Part shown: piece by piece, positions 45,144 through 56,600 of the stretch
Layout: every line of letters begins with the position of its first letter
Numbering within the stretch: position 1 is the stretch's first letter
Source of the DNA: Anaerolineae bacterium
GTDB taxonomy: Bacteria; Chloroflexota; Anaerolineae; Aggregatilineales; UBA2796
Assembly (NCBI GenBank): GCA_019637555.1
Contig: JAHBVK010000014.1
Span: forward strand, 49,630-113,629
Direction of reading: 5' to 3'
DNA: 64,000 nucleotides
Notes under the pieces: generated by a model
What the model was told of the DNA's origin: nothing
Databases searched by the model: none
What the model saw: the letters and a program-made list of their open reading frames with translations, nothing else
Position numbers and translations under genes: made by a program

Positions 45144-45808
45144 TGGCAACACTAACGACCATCACCATGATCAGGCACGGCGAAACCGATTGGAATGTCA
45201 ACGGACGTTGGCAGGGACAAGCGCCAGTGCCGCTGAACAATCTGGGACGCGAACAAGCGCGCATCACCGCCGAGTTTCTGGCTACCAACGGTCACCGCTA
45301 TGATCGCATCCTCGCCAGCGATCTCTCTCGCGCCTTCCATACTGCTCAAGCGATTGTAGAGCAGATCGGTGGCGAGATTGAGCGCGATACTCGACTGCGT
45401 GAGATCGATCTAGGAGAATGGCAGGGACTGACCAACGCAGAGGTCGAAGCGTGGGATGGAGAACGTCTCAAATTAGTACGTGCTGACACGCTGAACGCAG
45501 TACGCCCCGGTGGCGAGAGTTGGGCACAGGTCGGCGCACGCGCTTATACCTGTATTTGCGACTGTGCTAAGCAGAAGCATGGACAGCGCATTCTAGTTGT
45601 CTCACACGGCGGTACGATCCGCGCCATCCTCAACCACCTAGGGTTGCTGGAAGTGGAGATGGCGCACATCGATAACTGCTCGCGCACCATCTTAAGTACT
45701 GCTGACACAGAGAAGTGGGAACTAACCAGCTATAACCTGATCGATCATCTTGACGCCTTACGTGATCAAGCACATCACTGGAAAGAAGATAATTTCAGCC
45801 GATTTTAG
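45143..45808 (+). CDS. Histidine phosphatase (phosphoglycerate mutase-like)
   Basis: 221 residues from the ATG at 45143 (TTG at 45140 is less likely). MIRHGETDWNVNGRWQGQ (about 9-26) holds the RHG phospho-histidine; LASDLSRAFHTAQAI and LREIDLGEWQGLTNAEV are the next family blocks; VVSHGGTIRAIL carries the second catalytic His. The family includes cofactor-dependent mutases and alpha-ribazole or sugar phosphatases; the substrate is unclear. Last gene of the pair with the glutaredoxin-like protein, followed by a hairpin. Confidence 0.92.
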   Translation: MATLTTITMIRHGETDWNVNGRWQGQAPVPLNNLGREQARITAEFLATNGHRYDRILASDLSRAFHTAQAIVEQIGGEIERDTRLREIDLGEWQGLTNAEVEAWDGERLKLVRADTLNAVRPGGESWAQVGARAYTCICDCAKQKHGQRILVVSHGGTIRAILNHLGLLEVEMAHIDNCSRTILSTADTEKWELTSYNLIDHLDALRDQAHHWKEDNFSRF

Positions 45809-45821
45809 GCACTTTAACCAG

Positions 45822-45848
45822 CCCATTAAAAGCCATTTTTTTAATGGG
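45822..45848 (+). terminator. Hairpin after the histidine phosphatase gene
   Basis: 9-bp stem CCCATTAAA/TTTAATGGG with a 9-base loop, 14 bp after the stop codon. The T-run lies in the loop and right arm. Confidence 0.5.
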
Positions 45849-45981
45849 GAAAATGGGCGAAAAATGGGTTATGGTAGGCAATAATTGGAAATCGGTTAGA
45901 TTCGCGCAAACCTGTTTCGTTAGTGGCAGTTTACCTCATCATCATCGCATTCTTGACGAGTAGCCTCCAAGTAATATCGCT

Positions 45982-46977
45982 ATGAAGTTTTCACTCCGTC
46001 TCAATAACGATCTCACTGTCCGTGAATATATCCACTTGGCACAGGCGGCGGAGGCAGCGGGCTTCGATCAATTCTGGGTCAGCCACGATCTATTTCTACG
46101 CGCTGCACCTGTGATCCTGACCGCCGTCGCCAGCGCCACGCAGCAGATCGAGATCGGGACATGCATCGCTAACCCCTACAGTGTAAATCCGGCGGAGCTA
46201 GCAATGTTCGCGGCGACGCTGGACGAATACAGCGGCGGACGATTCAACCTCGGATTGGGCGCGGGCGCGGCATCCTTCCTCAAATGGATAGGCATCGAGC
46301 AAACGCGACCACTTGCCGCCGTGACCGAAACCGCACAGGCATTGCGTCTGCTGCTGCGGGGAGATCGCGCCGCCATTGATGGCAAATTCTTGAAATGGAC
46401 AGATGAGGCATACCTGCGCTTCAAAGCAGAACGCAGCGTGCCGATCTATCTCGGTGCGATGAGTCCGAACATGCTGCGTGCCATCGGTGAATGGGCGGAT
46501 GGCGGACTGCCGCTGCTGTTCCCGCCAGAACATTACGCCACGGTGTTGCCCTATATTCAGGAAGGTGCGACACTAGCGGGGCGCGATCTGGCGCAGATCG
46601 ACATCGCGGCGTGCGTGTGGTGCTCGATCTCGGAGGATCGAGAGGCGGCGCTTGACGCGCTCAAGGAGAAAATTGCCTACTACGGGCACGCGATGAGTCC
46701 GCTGATCTGGGATCAACTAGGCTTGACCGCCGCCGATTTCGCACCGCTGGAACATGCCGTGATGGTGGAGAACGATATGGCGAAGGCGAAATCGCTGGTC
46801 ACTGACGCCATGCTGCGGATCGGCATCGTGGGCACAGCGGAGGATGTAGTCAAGCGATTGGATGCGTTGGTGGCGATGGGCGTGCGGCATCTGAGCTTTG
46901 GTCCGCCGCTCGGTCCTGATCCGCTGACGGCGATTCGGACGATTGGATGGCAGGTGATCCCGCATTTTCGCGGCTAG
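45982..46977 (+). CDS. LLM-class (luciferase-like) flavin/F420-dependent oxidoreductase
   Basis: 331 residues. TIM-barrel fold of the bacterial-luciferase/F420-dependent family: LAQAAEAAGFDQFWVSHDLF at the N-terminus, IEIGTCIANPYSVNPAELAMFAATLDEYSGGRFNLGLGAGAA in the middle, and VPIYLGAMSPNMLRAIGEWADGGL. Closest in pattern to methylene-H4MPT-reductase-like enzymes. It uses FMN or F420H2; the substrate is unknown. The last codons (PHFRG-stop, nt 46960-46977) recur 1.1 kb downstream at 48056-48072. Its stop codon interlocks with that of the convergent Hint gene in a CTAG palindrome. Confidence 0.92.
   Translation: MKFSLRLNNDLTVREYIHLAQAAEAAGFDQFWVSHDLFLRAAPVILTAVASATQQIEIGTCIANPYSVNPAELAMFAATLDEYSGGRFNLGLGAGAASFLKWIGIEQTRPLAAVTETAQALRLLLRGDRAAIDGKFLKWTDEAYLRFKAERSVPIYLGAMSPNMLRAIGEWADGGLPLLFPPEHYATVLPYIQEGATLAGRDLAQIDIAACVWCSISEDREAALDALKEKIAYYGHAMSPLIWDQLGLTAADFAPLEHAVMVENDMAKAKSLVTDAMLRIGIVGTAEDVVKRLDALVAMGVRHLSFGPPLGPDPLTAIRTIGWQVIPHFRG
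46960..46976 (+). repeat. 17-bp direct repeat, copy 1 (3' end of the LLM gene)
   Basis: CCGCATTTTCGCGGCTA, coding Pro-His-Phe-Arg-Gly and the first two bases of the stop. An identical copy lies at 48056-48072 with the same phase relative to a following stop (TAG here, TAA there). Each copy directly abuts the stop codon of one of the two Hint-domain paralogues. Confidence 0.85.
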
Positions 46978-47939
46978 TTACAGCTATTACTGAGTGTGCT
47001 TGCCAACGGAATGCCATTTGCCCAATAGAATCCAGTGTCTCCATCTGGCAGGATGTCATAGGTAAATTTGCCCTTATAAAGAGCAAACTCAATTCCCGTT
47101 ACGTATGGCGGACTTGGCATATAGTTGCTGTTTGCCGTAATCCTTGAGCCAAGAGTCAACCCTTGCACGATTCCACCATTGGGAAGTGGGTGTCCACCAG
47201 ACACATCTAAAGTGGTGCCATCATTCAAGCTTAAATGGATAATTTGATGTTGTTCAACAGGTATTTTGGTAACTCTTAGAATGGGGACACTTACCCTTTC
47301 GCCGCGCCAATTGGAGGTAATAACCATGTCCCCAACATTAATTGCTTCAATAGGTACTTGCCCCTTTGGAGTATCGATCAATGTTCCTTCTGTAAGGCAT
47401 AGTGGGCATAGGAGTCCTAGTGGGGATGGTTCCAAGTTCATCACCGCTACCTCACCTGTCCACTCAACATATCCGCTAGCCAAGTAGGTGCTATTGTTGT
47501 AACGCACAAAAAGATCTTTATACATTGGAGTAGAGCTATTTAAGATCAACCTAACTGCGTGTAAGTCTCTGCACTCTCGATAGATCGATAACTGTTCGTC
47601 CTGAGTGAATTCGGTAGTTTCTTGCAAGTTAAGGCGGTTCAATATTGCTGTGTAAACGCTAGAATTTTGCCTAATGACTTCGAAATATCTGACTGCATCC
47701 TCTTTTTCAACACTAAGGACAGGTATAGGATGAGCATAGCCATCGCAGTACATTATGCCTGCTTTACCCCTACCCGGAAGCCCGCCATCAATGCCGCCAA
47801 AATAGTCGATGACTTTGTACTTCAATTCTGCTACAGATAGCTTTTCTTCCTGCTGCGCCGCTACGGAGAATTGACGAGTGAGCAAGAGAAGCCCAATCAG
47901 GATAATGAAAATACCAATCAAGATGACTAGGCGCTTCAT
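46974..47939 (-). CDS. Exported Hint-domain protein, paralogue 1
   Basis: 321 residues with GGAGG before the ATG. A signal peptide or anchor (about 4-28) precedes a roughly 150-residue N-domain with Cys and Tyr-rich blocks (LKYKVIDYFGGI is shared with paralogue 2). The C-terminal Hint (hedgehog/intein) domain begins at CPLCLTEGTLIDTPKGQVPIEAINVGDMV: C181 is in the nucleophile position, GxLIDTPxGxVxxExxxxGD is the Hint N-block, H250 (SGGHPLPNG) is block B, and GFYWANGIPLAST is the terminal block. No C-terminal HN-Cys, so splicing is unlikely; self-cleavage is possible. AT-richer than its neighbours. Confidence 0.8.
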   Translation of the reverse strand: MKRLVILIGIFIILIGLLLLTRQFSVAAQQEEKLSVAELKYKVIDYFGGIDGGLPGRGKAGIMYCDGYAHPIPVLSVEKEDAVRYFEVIRQNSSVYTAILNRLNLQETTEFTQDEQLSIYRECRDLHAVRLILNSSTPMYKDLFVRYNNSTYLASGYVEWTGEVAVMNLEPSPLGLLCPLCLTEGTLIDTPKGQVPIEAINVGDMVITSNWRGERVSVPILRVTKIPVEQHQIIHLSLNDGTTLDVSGGHPLPNGGIVQGLTLGSRITANSNYMPSPPYVTGIEFALYKGKFTYDILPDGDTGFYWANGIPLASTLSNSCN

Positions 47940-48055
47940 AGAATCCTCCTAATCACAAACAAAATTTTTAACATATTATATGCGGCTGTTCGGTATCTTT
48001 GCGTTTATATCCTAGTTTGGCATCTGGTGAGGTATTGACTTGGGCGATAGATAAT

Positions 48056-48072
48056 CCGCATTTTCGCGGCTA
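48056..48072 (+). repeat. 17-bp direct repeat, copy 2 (orphan 3' end of the LLM gene)
   Basis: Identical to 46960-46976. Read in the LLM frame it gives PHFRG followed by TAA, preceded by sequence with only weak resemblance to the LLM gene. It lies just behind the stop of Hint paralogue 2. Confidence 0.85.
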
Positions 48073-49026
48073 ATCGCAACTAAATTTGAGGGTGCTCGCC
48101 AGCAGGATACCGTTTGCAAAATAGAAACCAGTCTCACCTTCAGGGAGAATGTCGTAGGTCAAGTTGCCGTCGTAAGCGACAGTTTCTAGACTCGTTACAG
48201 ATGCTCCAAATGGGCTTGGTGAGCTACTTATTAGGCTAGTATTCAGAGTTAAACTTTGAACTGTTTGACCGTTGGGTAAAGGATGACCGCCTGAAACTTC
48301 CAGAAAGACCCCATTGTTAACACCAATCCTGACAACCCTGTGATCCTCGACTGGGGTTCGGAAAATATGAATTACTTTAGCAACAAACTTCTCGCCATTA
48401 CTGTATGCTGACCACACCTCATCCCCTATCTGAATAAATTCAACGGATTTAGGTCCTGTAGGAGTGTCTATTTGTGTGCTGCGTGTGAGGCAAGTCGGGC
48501 ATTGATATGAGAAATCTGCTGGTTTCGAATCCGTTACTGAGACATCACCATCCCAATCTACAGTTCCAGCGGCAACATAATCCTTACCAGCTTGGCGAAT
48601 CATTAGATTGGAAAACGAATGAATATCCCCTTGCAAATTAAGCGGAACTCTCTGTAAATAGCGGCATTGTTGGTAGATTTCTAATTTTGTTTCTTTATCA
48701 AACGTAGGTGTATTACCTAGCCCCAAGCGGCGAATAATGGTTTGAAATGTATCACTATCTTGCTGAATGCTCCCAAAATATTTGAGGGCATCATTTTCGA
48801 CTCTGCCTGCCATCCCGACGGGATAAATGTAGGGATCACAAAAGCCGATCCCGTTTTTGTACCAACCATTGCCGCTAATCCCACCAAAATAGTCAATAAC
48901 CTTATATTTCAATTCTGTAATTGACAATCGCTCATCTGGTTGCGCCACTACTATCGAAGCATGATTGGTGAAACTGAGTCCTGTGAAAATGATGCAAATA
49001 CCAAGTAGGATTAGCCATCGTCTCAT
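48070..49026 (-). CDS. Exported Hint-domain protein, paralogue 2
   Basis: 318 residues from the ATG at 49026 (GAGGTG upstream); the frame is open to 49062. Same layout as paralogue 1: signal sequence at about 3-28, an N-domain with LKYKVIDYFGGI (39-50), and a C-terminal Hint domain from QCPTCLTRSTQIDTPTGPKSVEFIQIGDEV. C179 is in the nucleophile position, H248 is in VSGGHPLPNG, and the ending is TYDILPEGETGFYFANGILLAST. The strongest conservation between the two is in the Hint part and the signal-proximal block. Separated from paralogue 1 by 130 bp. Confidence 0.8.
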   Translation of the reverse strand: MRRWLILLGICIIFTGLSFTNHASIVVAQPDERLSITELKYKVIDYFGGISGNGWYKNGIGFCDPYIYPVGMAGRVENDALKYFGSIQQDSDTFQTIIRRLGLGNTPTFDKETKLEIYQQCRYLQRVPLNLQGDIHSFSNLMIRQAGKDYVAAGTVDWDGDVSVTDSKPADFSYQCPTCLTRSTQIDTPTGPKSVEFIQIGDEVWSAYSNGEKFVAKVIHIFRTPVEDHRVVRIGVNNGVFLEVSGGHPLPNGQTVQSLTLNTSLISSSPSPFGASVTSLETVAYDGNLTYDILPEGETGFYFANGILLASTLKFSCD

Positions 49027-49050
49027 ACAGCACCTCATGATCACAAACAA

Positions 49051-49080
49051 AAACGGTCTCACTCATTTGTGAGACCGTTT
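49051..49080 (-). terminator. Terminator behind the DUF4397/SH3 gene
   Basis: 12-bp perfect stem AAACGGTCTCAC/GTGAGACCGTTT, followed on the minus strand by TTTGTTTG. It separates the DUF4397 gene from Hint paralogue 2. Confidence 0.85.
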
Positions 49081-49094
49081 CGTAACTTAGTTCA

Positions 49095-51818
49095 TTACCC
49101 TGCCGTCGGCTGAAGCGTGGGCGTGGGTGATGGTCCCGGCGTGATCGAAGCGGCGATGTCCTCATCCGCCGTCACGTTGGTGATCTCCGCGATGTTGAAC
49201 AGGCGACCATCCTTGGTCACGGTGACGTAGAAGGAGCTGATCCAGCCCTGTGTACCGTTGAAATCGACCAGCAGCCAGTTGCCGTCGCCATTGCGCCCCA
49301 ACACGCTCAACTGCGTGCCGGAAGGAACCAAGCCCAACGACTCCGCTTGTGCGCTCGGATCGCGACGTAGTTGCAGATTCGAGTCGGGGTTGATCTTATC
49401 GACGGTAGCGATCAGACCGGGTCGCGCTGTTGGTTGGGCGGGAGCGGCGAGATCACCCGTCAGCGAGCCAATCGGCAACGCGTTTGGGTCAGCTTCCGGT
49501 ACATCGATGATTTCCAGCGGGCGTCCGCGGAACATCATGGTTATGAAAGTGCTGATCACCCAACCCTGCACCGAGCCGTTAGGGGAGGTGTAAGAGATGA
49601 ACAACCAGATCACACTTTCCGGCGTATCGGGAACCGGAGTCGGCGTACCTTCACCGACCTTGGGTGTGCGCTGCAGAACGATCACCTGTGTGCCCGCTTC
49701 GAGCAGCGTCAGTGATTCGCTCTGTGCACTAGGGTTTCGGCGTACCTGTAGCCGCGCACCCGGATCGACGACTACCGTGCCTGTGATGTTATAAACGTCG
49801 AGCGCGATTGGCGTGCTCAGGTTGGTGTTGATCTCACCGAAGGTCGTCTCCGGCACAATAGGCAGCGACAGCAGATCTTCGACGCTGATGATCGGCTGAC
49901 CGTTCTCGCTCACGTTGAGGAAGAAGGTCTTGGTCCAACCGGTGATCTCGCCGCCATCCGCCTGCGCCCACGAGACGAACACCCAGATTTGATCCTGTGC
50001 AACGCCAGTGGGATCAAGGGTTGGCGTAGGACCTACGGTGGGCGTACCTTCCGCAGTAGTCGCTGATTCAGCAGGACCGCGCACACCAAGGATGGTGACT
50101 ACAGAACCACTGGGCATCAGTGCTAGTGTCTTGGCATCTTCACGCGGATATTCGCGCAATTTCAGGTTGACACCCGGATCGGTGTTCACTTCACCGACTA
50201 CGCCCGCGAGAGCGCCACCGGGCTGTCCTACCGTTGTCTCGGTGCCGGGAGTCGCCGTAGCGACCTGCACGACTTCGGGAACGGGAGTCGCGGTGACGGG
50301 AATTTCAGCCACAGGTGCGGGCGTGGTCGCCATCGCCGCAAAGGTAGCGGCAACCGCCGTGTTAATCTGCGACTGCTGATCGATTGTCGGTTCAGCGGCA
50401 GCAGTAGTCGGCGCTTCAGTGGGTGCTGCTGCTACCGTTTCCGTTGTGGGTGTGGCGGTAGGCAGTTCAGCGACGGCAGTCGGTTCGCTACCATCTTCTA
50501 CCGTCGGACCAATCGCGTTGGTGGGTGCGCTGCCGAGAGTTTCGTTCAGCCCCGTTGCCGCGAAAATGATCTGCGGTTTTTCCGAGTTGCCAGCGATGAT
50601 CACGTCATAGAGGACGCCGCCATCGAAGGACGCCGGACCGGATGCTGCAAAGGCAGGATTATCGGCAACATCTACATTGATGAAGGTGTTCACCGCAGGA
50701 ATTTCCACACCTGCCGCAGCCGCTGGATCATCAGAGGCAATGGTTGTAGGTCCAATGTCGAGGGTCGCCACACTGTTTCCCGTCGCATTGATCACGTGAA
50801 TGCGGGCGGTTGTTGCACCCAGCGGCGAAGTGTTATCGCTGGATGCCAGTACTGTTGGGGCTGCTAACGTACCGCCGATCACGACGGTTTGCGCCTTGAG
50901 CGTACTGAAGTCTAACTGCTGTGTGAGCAGCGGTTCGCCAGTGCGATCCGAGCCTGCCGGACGCAGTGCCAGTGTCACAGCGGCACCGGGAACTGCCACA
51001 TGCGGCGTGTAGGCGCCAAATTCAAGATTTGGCGCGATCAATACATCGTCAATGTAGACATCAACGGCGGGAGCTTCGGCATTGCCATGTACCAGACGAA
51101 CTAGACCGCTGTTCGAGTCTTCAGGCGCAATCGCTGTCGTTAAGACGATGGTCGTAGGTGCATCACCATTAACCACCACGATGCGGTTGTGCGTGCCTGC
51201 TACCAACGGAACAGTGGCAGAAGCGATTGCCTTATCCAGATCCGCACCCGCAGGCACCACGGAAACATCCGCCGATACCGCGTCCAGATCCGCTGATCCG
51301 TAGGGGGCGCCGTAAGCAAGGCTGGTAATCAACGGTAGGATCACCTGACCATTGGCAGTCTGTAAAATGTCTACCGCATCCGCACCTTCGATGGTGTGTG
51401 TAGCAGTGATGCGTGCCTTGCCCGCGCCAATAGGACCGAGTTCGTCCTCATAGGCGGTTAACACGACAGCCTGATTACCCATCACAGCAATGGTTTGCGC
51501 CTGACCAGCCTGCACGGTGAAAGTCTGCTTGGCGAGTTCGGCTTTGCCGTCGCTTGCCAGCACCGAGACTTCCAGATCGCCAGACGGAACGGTGAGGAAG
51601 CGGGTCGCCGTTAACGCGCCTAGATTAAACGCGGCGAGTTCGCCATTAACCAGAACGTCCACATTCGGACCGCCAGCGATGGCATGTAGAAAACGGAGCA
51701 TGCCAGTGCCCTGCGCCTGTACTTGCGTCGGCTGGGGCAGCGCCAGTGCCGTCACTGCCAGCAGCGCAATCAGCAGCGCCACCGGAATTAGACGAAAAGT
51801 CGAACGAATTTTCAGCAT
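49095..51818 (-). CDS. Exported DUF4397 and SH3b repeat protein
   Basis: 907 residues from the ATG at 51818 (AAAGGAAA upstream); the frame is open to a GTG at 51872. The signal peptide is at about 1-37. The N-terminal half holds DUF4397-type modules, recognised by VRLVHGNAEAPAVDVYIDD and FLHAIAGGPNVDVLVNGE; I count two clear and two weak copies. A Thr/Pro/Ala-rich linker (about 440-540) leads to three SH3b-like domains (VNLKLREYPREDAKTLALM, LQVRRNPSAQSESLTLLEAG, LQLRRDPSAQAESLGLVPSG). It is a surface protein likely anchored by peptidoglycan binding through the SH3b domains. Monocistronic. Confidence 0.88.
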   Translation of the reverse strand: MLKIRSTFRLIPVALLIALLAVTALALPQPTQVQAQGTGMLRFLHAIAGGPNVDVLVNGELAAFNLGALTATRFLTVPSGDLEVSVLASDGKAELAKQTFTVQAGQAQTIAVMGNQAVVLTAYEDELGPIGAGKARITATHTIEGADAVDILQTANGQVILPLITSLAYGAPYGSADLDAVSADVSVVPAGADLDKAIASATVPLVAGTHNRIVVVNGDAPTTIVLTTAIAPEDSNSGLVRLVHGNAEAPAVDVYIDDVLIAPNLEFGAYTPHVAVPGAAVTLALRPAGSDRTGEPLLTQQLDFSTLKAQTVVIGGTLAAPTVLASSDNTSPLGATTARIHVINATGNSVATLDIGPTTIASDDPAAAAGVEIPAVNTFINVDVADNPAFAASGPASFDGGVLYDVIIAGNSEKPQIIFAATGLNETLGSAPTNAIGPTVEDGSEPTAVAELPTATPTTETVAAAPTEAPTTAAAEPTIDQQSQINTAVAATFAAMATTPAPVAEIPVTATPVPEVVQVATATPGTETTVGQPGGALAGVVGEVNTDPGVNLKLREYPREDAKTLALMPSGSVVTILGVRGPAESATTAEGTPTVGPTPTLDPTGVAQDQIWVFVSWAQADGGEITGWTKTFFLNVSENGQPIISVEDLLSLPIVPETTFGEINTNLSTPIALDVYNITGTVVVDPGARLQVRRNPSAQSESLTLLEAGTQVIVLQRTPKVGEGTPTPVPDTPESVIWLFISYTSPNGSVQGWVISTFITMMFRGRPLEIIDVPEADPNALPIGSLTGDLAAPAQPTARPGLIATVDKINPDSNLQLRRDPSAQAESLGLVPSGTQLSVLGRNGDGNWLLVDFNGTQGWISSFYVTVTKDGRLFNIAEITNVTADEDIAASITPGPSPTPTLQPTAG

Positions 51819-51965
51819 AGATATGTTTCCTTTCGGATGTGGTACGCCGTAACGATCGGCACAAACATGCACCGCTACAGTGAGGCGTTGCGCTGCATGG
51901 GAGATTTCAATCTCCGGCGGCGCAACGCTAAATCGATGATTCGGCGTGCCCTAGAATCACAGTAA

Positions 51966-51987
51966 AGCCGGAGTTTTCACTCCGGCT
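51966..51987 (-). terminator. Terminator for ahcY
   Basis: Perfect 9-bp stem AGCCGGAGT/ACTCCGGCT with a 4-base loop, 18 bp after the ahcY stop. On the minus strand a short T-run follows. Confidence 0.8.
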
Positions 51988-52004
51988 CGGATTAAGCTCA
52001 GGTA

Positions 52005-53679
<1,675 letters not shown>

Positions 53680-56600
53680 ATGTCCCAGTCCCGATTGCCT
53701 CGGAAGCCTTTGAACGCGAACGCGAATGTGAACAGTAGTGATCACCTTCGCTCGCGCGAGAGTCGCCATCTGAACCTCTCGGCGCTGCGCTTGGTGATAC
53801 CACTACTGCTGTTCGGTATTCTGGCGCTTGCCTGTAATCTCGGTGCGGAAGCTCCACAAGCCACTAACACGCCAGATCAATCGGCGGCAACGCTGATCGC
53901 TAACAGCGATGTGCCTGAAGTCGAGATTCGCTCTCCAGCCGATAATACGCAGGTGATCGTCTCCACCGAAGTGCAGGTCTACGTCCGCGCGGTGGATAAG
54001 ATCGGCGTGACCCGCGTGGAGATGCGTGCCAACAATCAGATCGTAGATACGGTGGCGTCCGTCGATCCGGCGGGATCGCCAGCGATGGATAGTTTGCTCT
54101 CGTTCACGCCGACGACCACTGGTCCGGTGGTGATACAGGTGGTTGCTTTCCGCGGCAACGTGCGAGGCAATCCCAAGACGATCACGCTGCAAGTGGTTAC
54201 CAGTGCCGCACAAGTGACGCGTCCCGCCAGTTCACCCGTATTCCTGACTGCCTCGCCAACCATTGATCCGGTCTGCCGTGTGCGCGTCGATGTCGATGGA
54301 CTGAACGTGCGTACAGGTCCGGGTGTCAATTATGGCATCATTGGATCACTGTCGCTCGGTCAGACCGTCCCTGTCACGGGTACTAATCTGGATCGCTCGT
54401 GGTATCAGATCAGCACGACGGGCTTGTTCGGTTGGGTCAGCAGTTTCTACGTTACACCGCAGGGTGTATGCAGCAACATCCTGATCGTCTCGATTCCGCC
54501 TTCGCCCACACTACAGCCGGGTGCAACCAGCATCGCGGTACTGCCAACCTTTACACCGCTGCCGCCATTCATCCAGCCGACGCCGACCACCACCATTCCA
54601 GTGGTCGTACTGCCGACGCTGACCAATACAGTTGAAGTACCACCTGCCGCGCGTACCGCCTCGATAGGCGATCTAACCTCGACCATGATCTATGCCACGC
54701 AGACTGCGCTGGCACAGCCGAGTCCGATCCCGCCGACTGCCACTGTACCAGCAGGCGTGACAGCAACCACCGGACCAACCGCGACGGCAACGAGTACGCC
54801 GACTCGCCCCGATCTGGTGGCGATCAACGTCTATCCTGAACCGCCATCGATCCCTTACGTTAGTCCGCAGACGCCTTATGCTTATCGCGTGCAAGTACGC
54901 AATGTCGGCAGCGCCACCGCACCAACGTTTGATGTGGCGGTCCGCACCGATACGCAGACTTTCTCCGCACCAACAACGGTAGTGTTGAACCCGGGCGAAG
55001 TGACGGAAGTGACCATCAACGTCGTGTTTACCAACCCCGGTATCCAGAACATCGCCATCATCGCGGATGTCAATAACGTTGTTGCTAATGAGATCGACAA
55101 ATCCAACAACGTTATCTACACCACGCTCAATGTGATCCCGCCGTCCGCTACACCGGGCGCGACCTCGACACCGACACTGACCTTCACACCGGTGCCAACG
55201 GAAACCCCGATCCCGACGGTTACGACTGCGCCGAGCGAGACTCCACTGCCCACCGAAACGGCAACGACAACCTTACCCGCGTCCGAGACGCCGACAGAAA
55301 CGCCCACGCTGGAAATCGTAGTGCCCACCGAGACGCCAACCGAAACGCCGACCAGCACTTCGACGTTGTGCCCGCTGGCAACGCCGGAACTGCTGCTCGT
55401 CGAACCAATCCCGACGGAAACCACTGAGTCAAGCGTAACTATCGTGGCATCGGCAATTGGCAGTACCCCTATCGAATCGATCACTGTCTCGAATGCCAAT
55501 GGCATGCCTGATGTAAGTTCAACGGGTAATGCGCCCGTGGTTGTACCACTCGCTCCCGGCTTGAACACGCTGACTGTCACCGTAAAGTACGCCACTGTTG
55601 ATGTGAGTGGCTGCCAGTACGGCGGTTACTTCCAGTCTACTACGACGGATCGCAACGGTGCGCCGCTGACGGTTAATGTAGTTCTCCCTGCGACGGCAAC
55701 GGAAACGCCAACCGAAACACCTACGGAGACGGTTGAAGCTGTCGTAACCGCTACGGATCTGCCGACCGAAATCGCCGTACTGCCGACGGAGACACCAACC
55801 GAAACACCGACGGTGGAAGCTCCCACCGCTACCGTCTGCCCGCCAGTAGTTGATACGTTCTTGCTAGTCGAACCGCTGATCTCACCCACGTTCGATGGAC
55901 AGGTGACGCTGATAGTAAACACCTCCAGCGGCTTGCCAATCGAATCGGTGACGGTCAACAGCGAAGCAGGATCGTTCAACTTCGCTGCCGGACAGTCGAT
56001 GATCGTGCCGCTGGTGCCGGGCATTGCCAATAACTTCACCGTCACAGCACGGATCGCACAGACGGAATCCAACGGCTGCGTCTATCCGCCATTCGATGTC
56101 GCCACTACGACAGATCGCAACGGTGCGCCGCTGCAAGTAATCCAGCAGCTTCCACCGACAGCCACAGAACTCCCCACCAACACGCCGGAACCGACGGTCT
56201 GCCCGCCAGTTGCCGAGACATTCCTGATCGTCGAACCACTGGTTTCACCCACGTTCGATGGACAGGTGACTTTGATCGTCAACACCTCTAGTGGATTGCC
56301 AATCGAATCGCTGACGGTCAGCAGCGAAGCAGGATCGTTCAACTTCGTTGCCGGACAGCCGATCATCGTGCCGCTGGTGCCGGGTATTCCCAATAACTTC
56401 ACGGTGACGGCGCGGATCGCGCAGACAGAATCCAACGGCTGCGTCTATCCGCCATTCGATGTTGCCACTACGACAGATCGCAATGGTGCGCCGCTGCAGG
56501 TGATCCAGCAGCTTCCGCCGACAGCCACAGAAATCCCCACCAATACGCCGGAACCGACGGTCTGCCCGCCTGCGCCGGATACCGCGTTGCTGGTCGAGCC

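Noticed and set aside
49051..49080. Terminal inverted repeat of a transposon around the Hint genes
   Set aside because: The inverted repeat is a local hairpin with a T-run and works as a terminator; no matching end on the other side.
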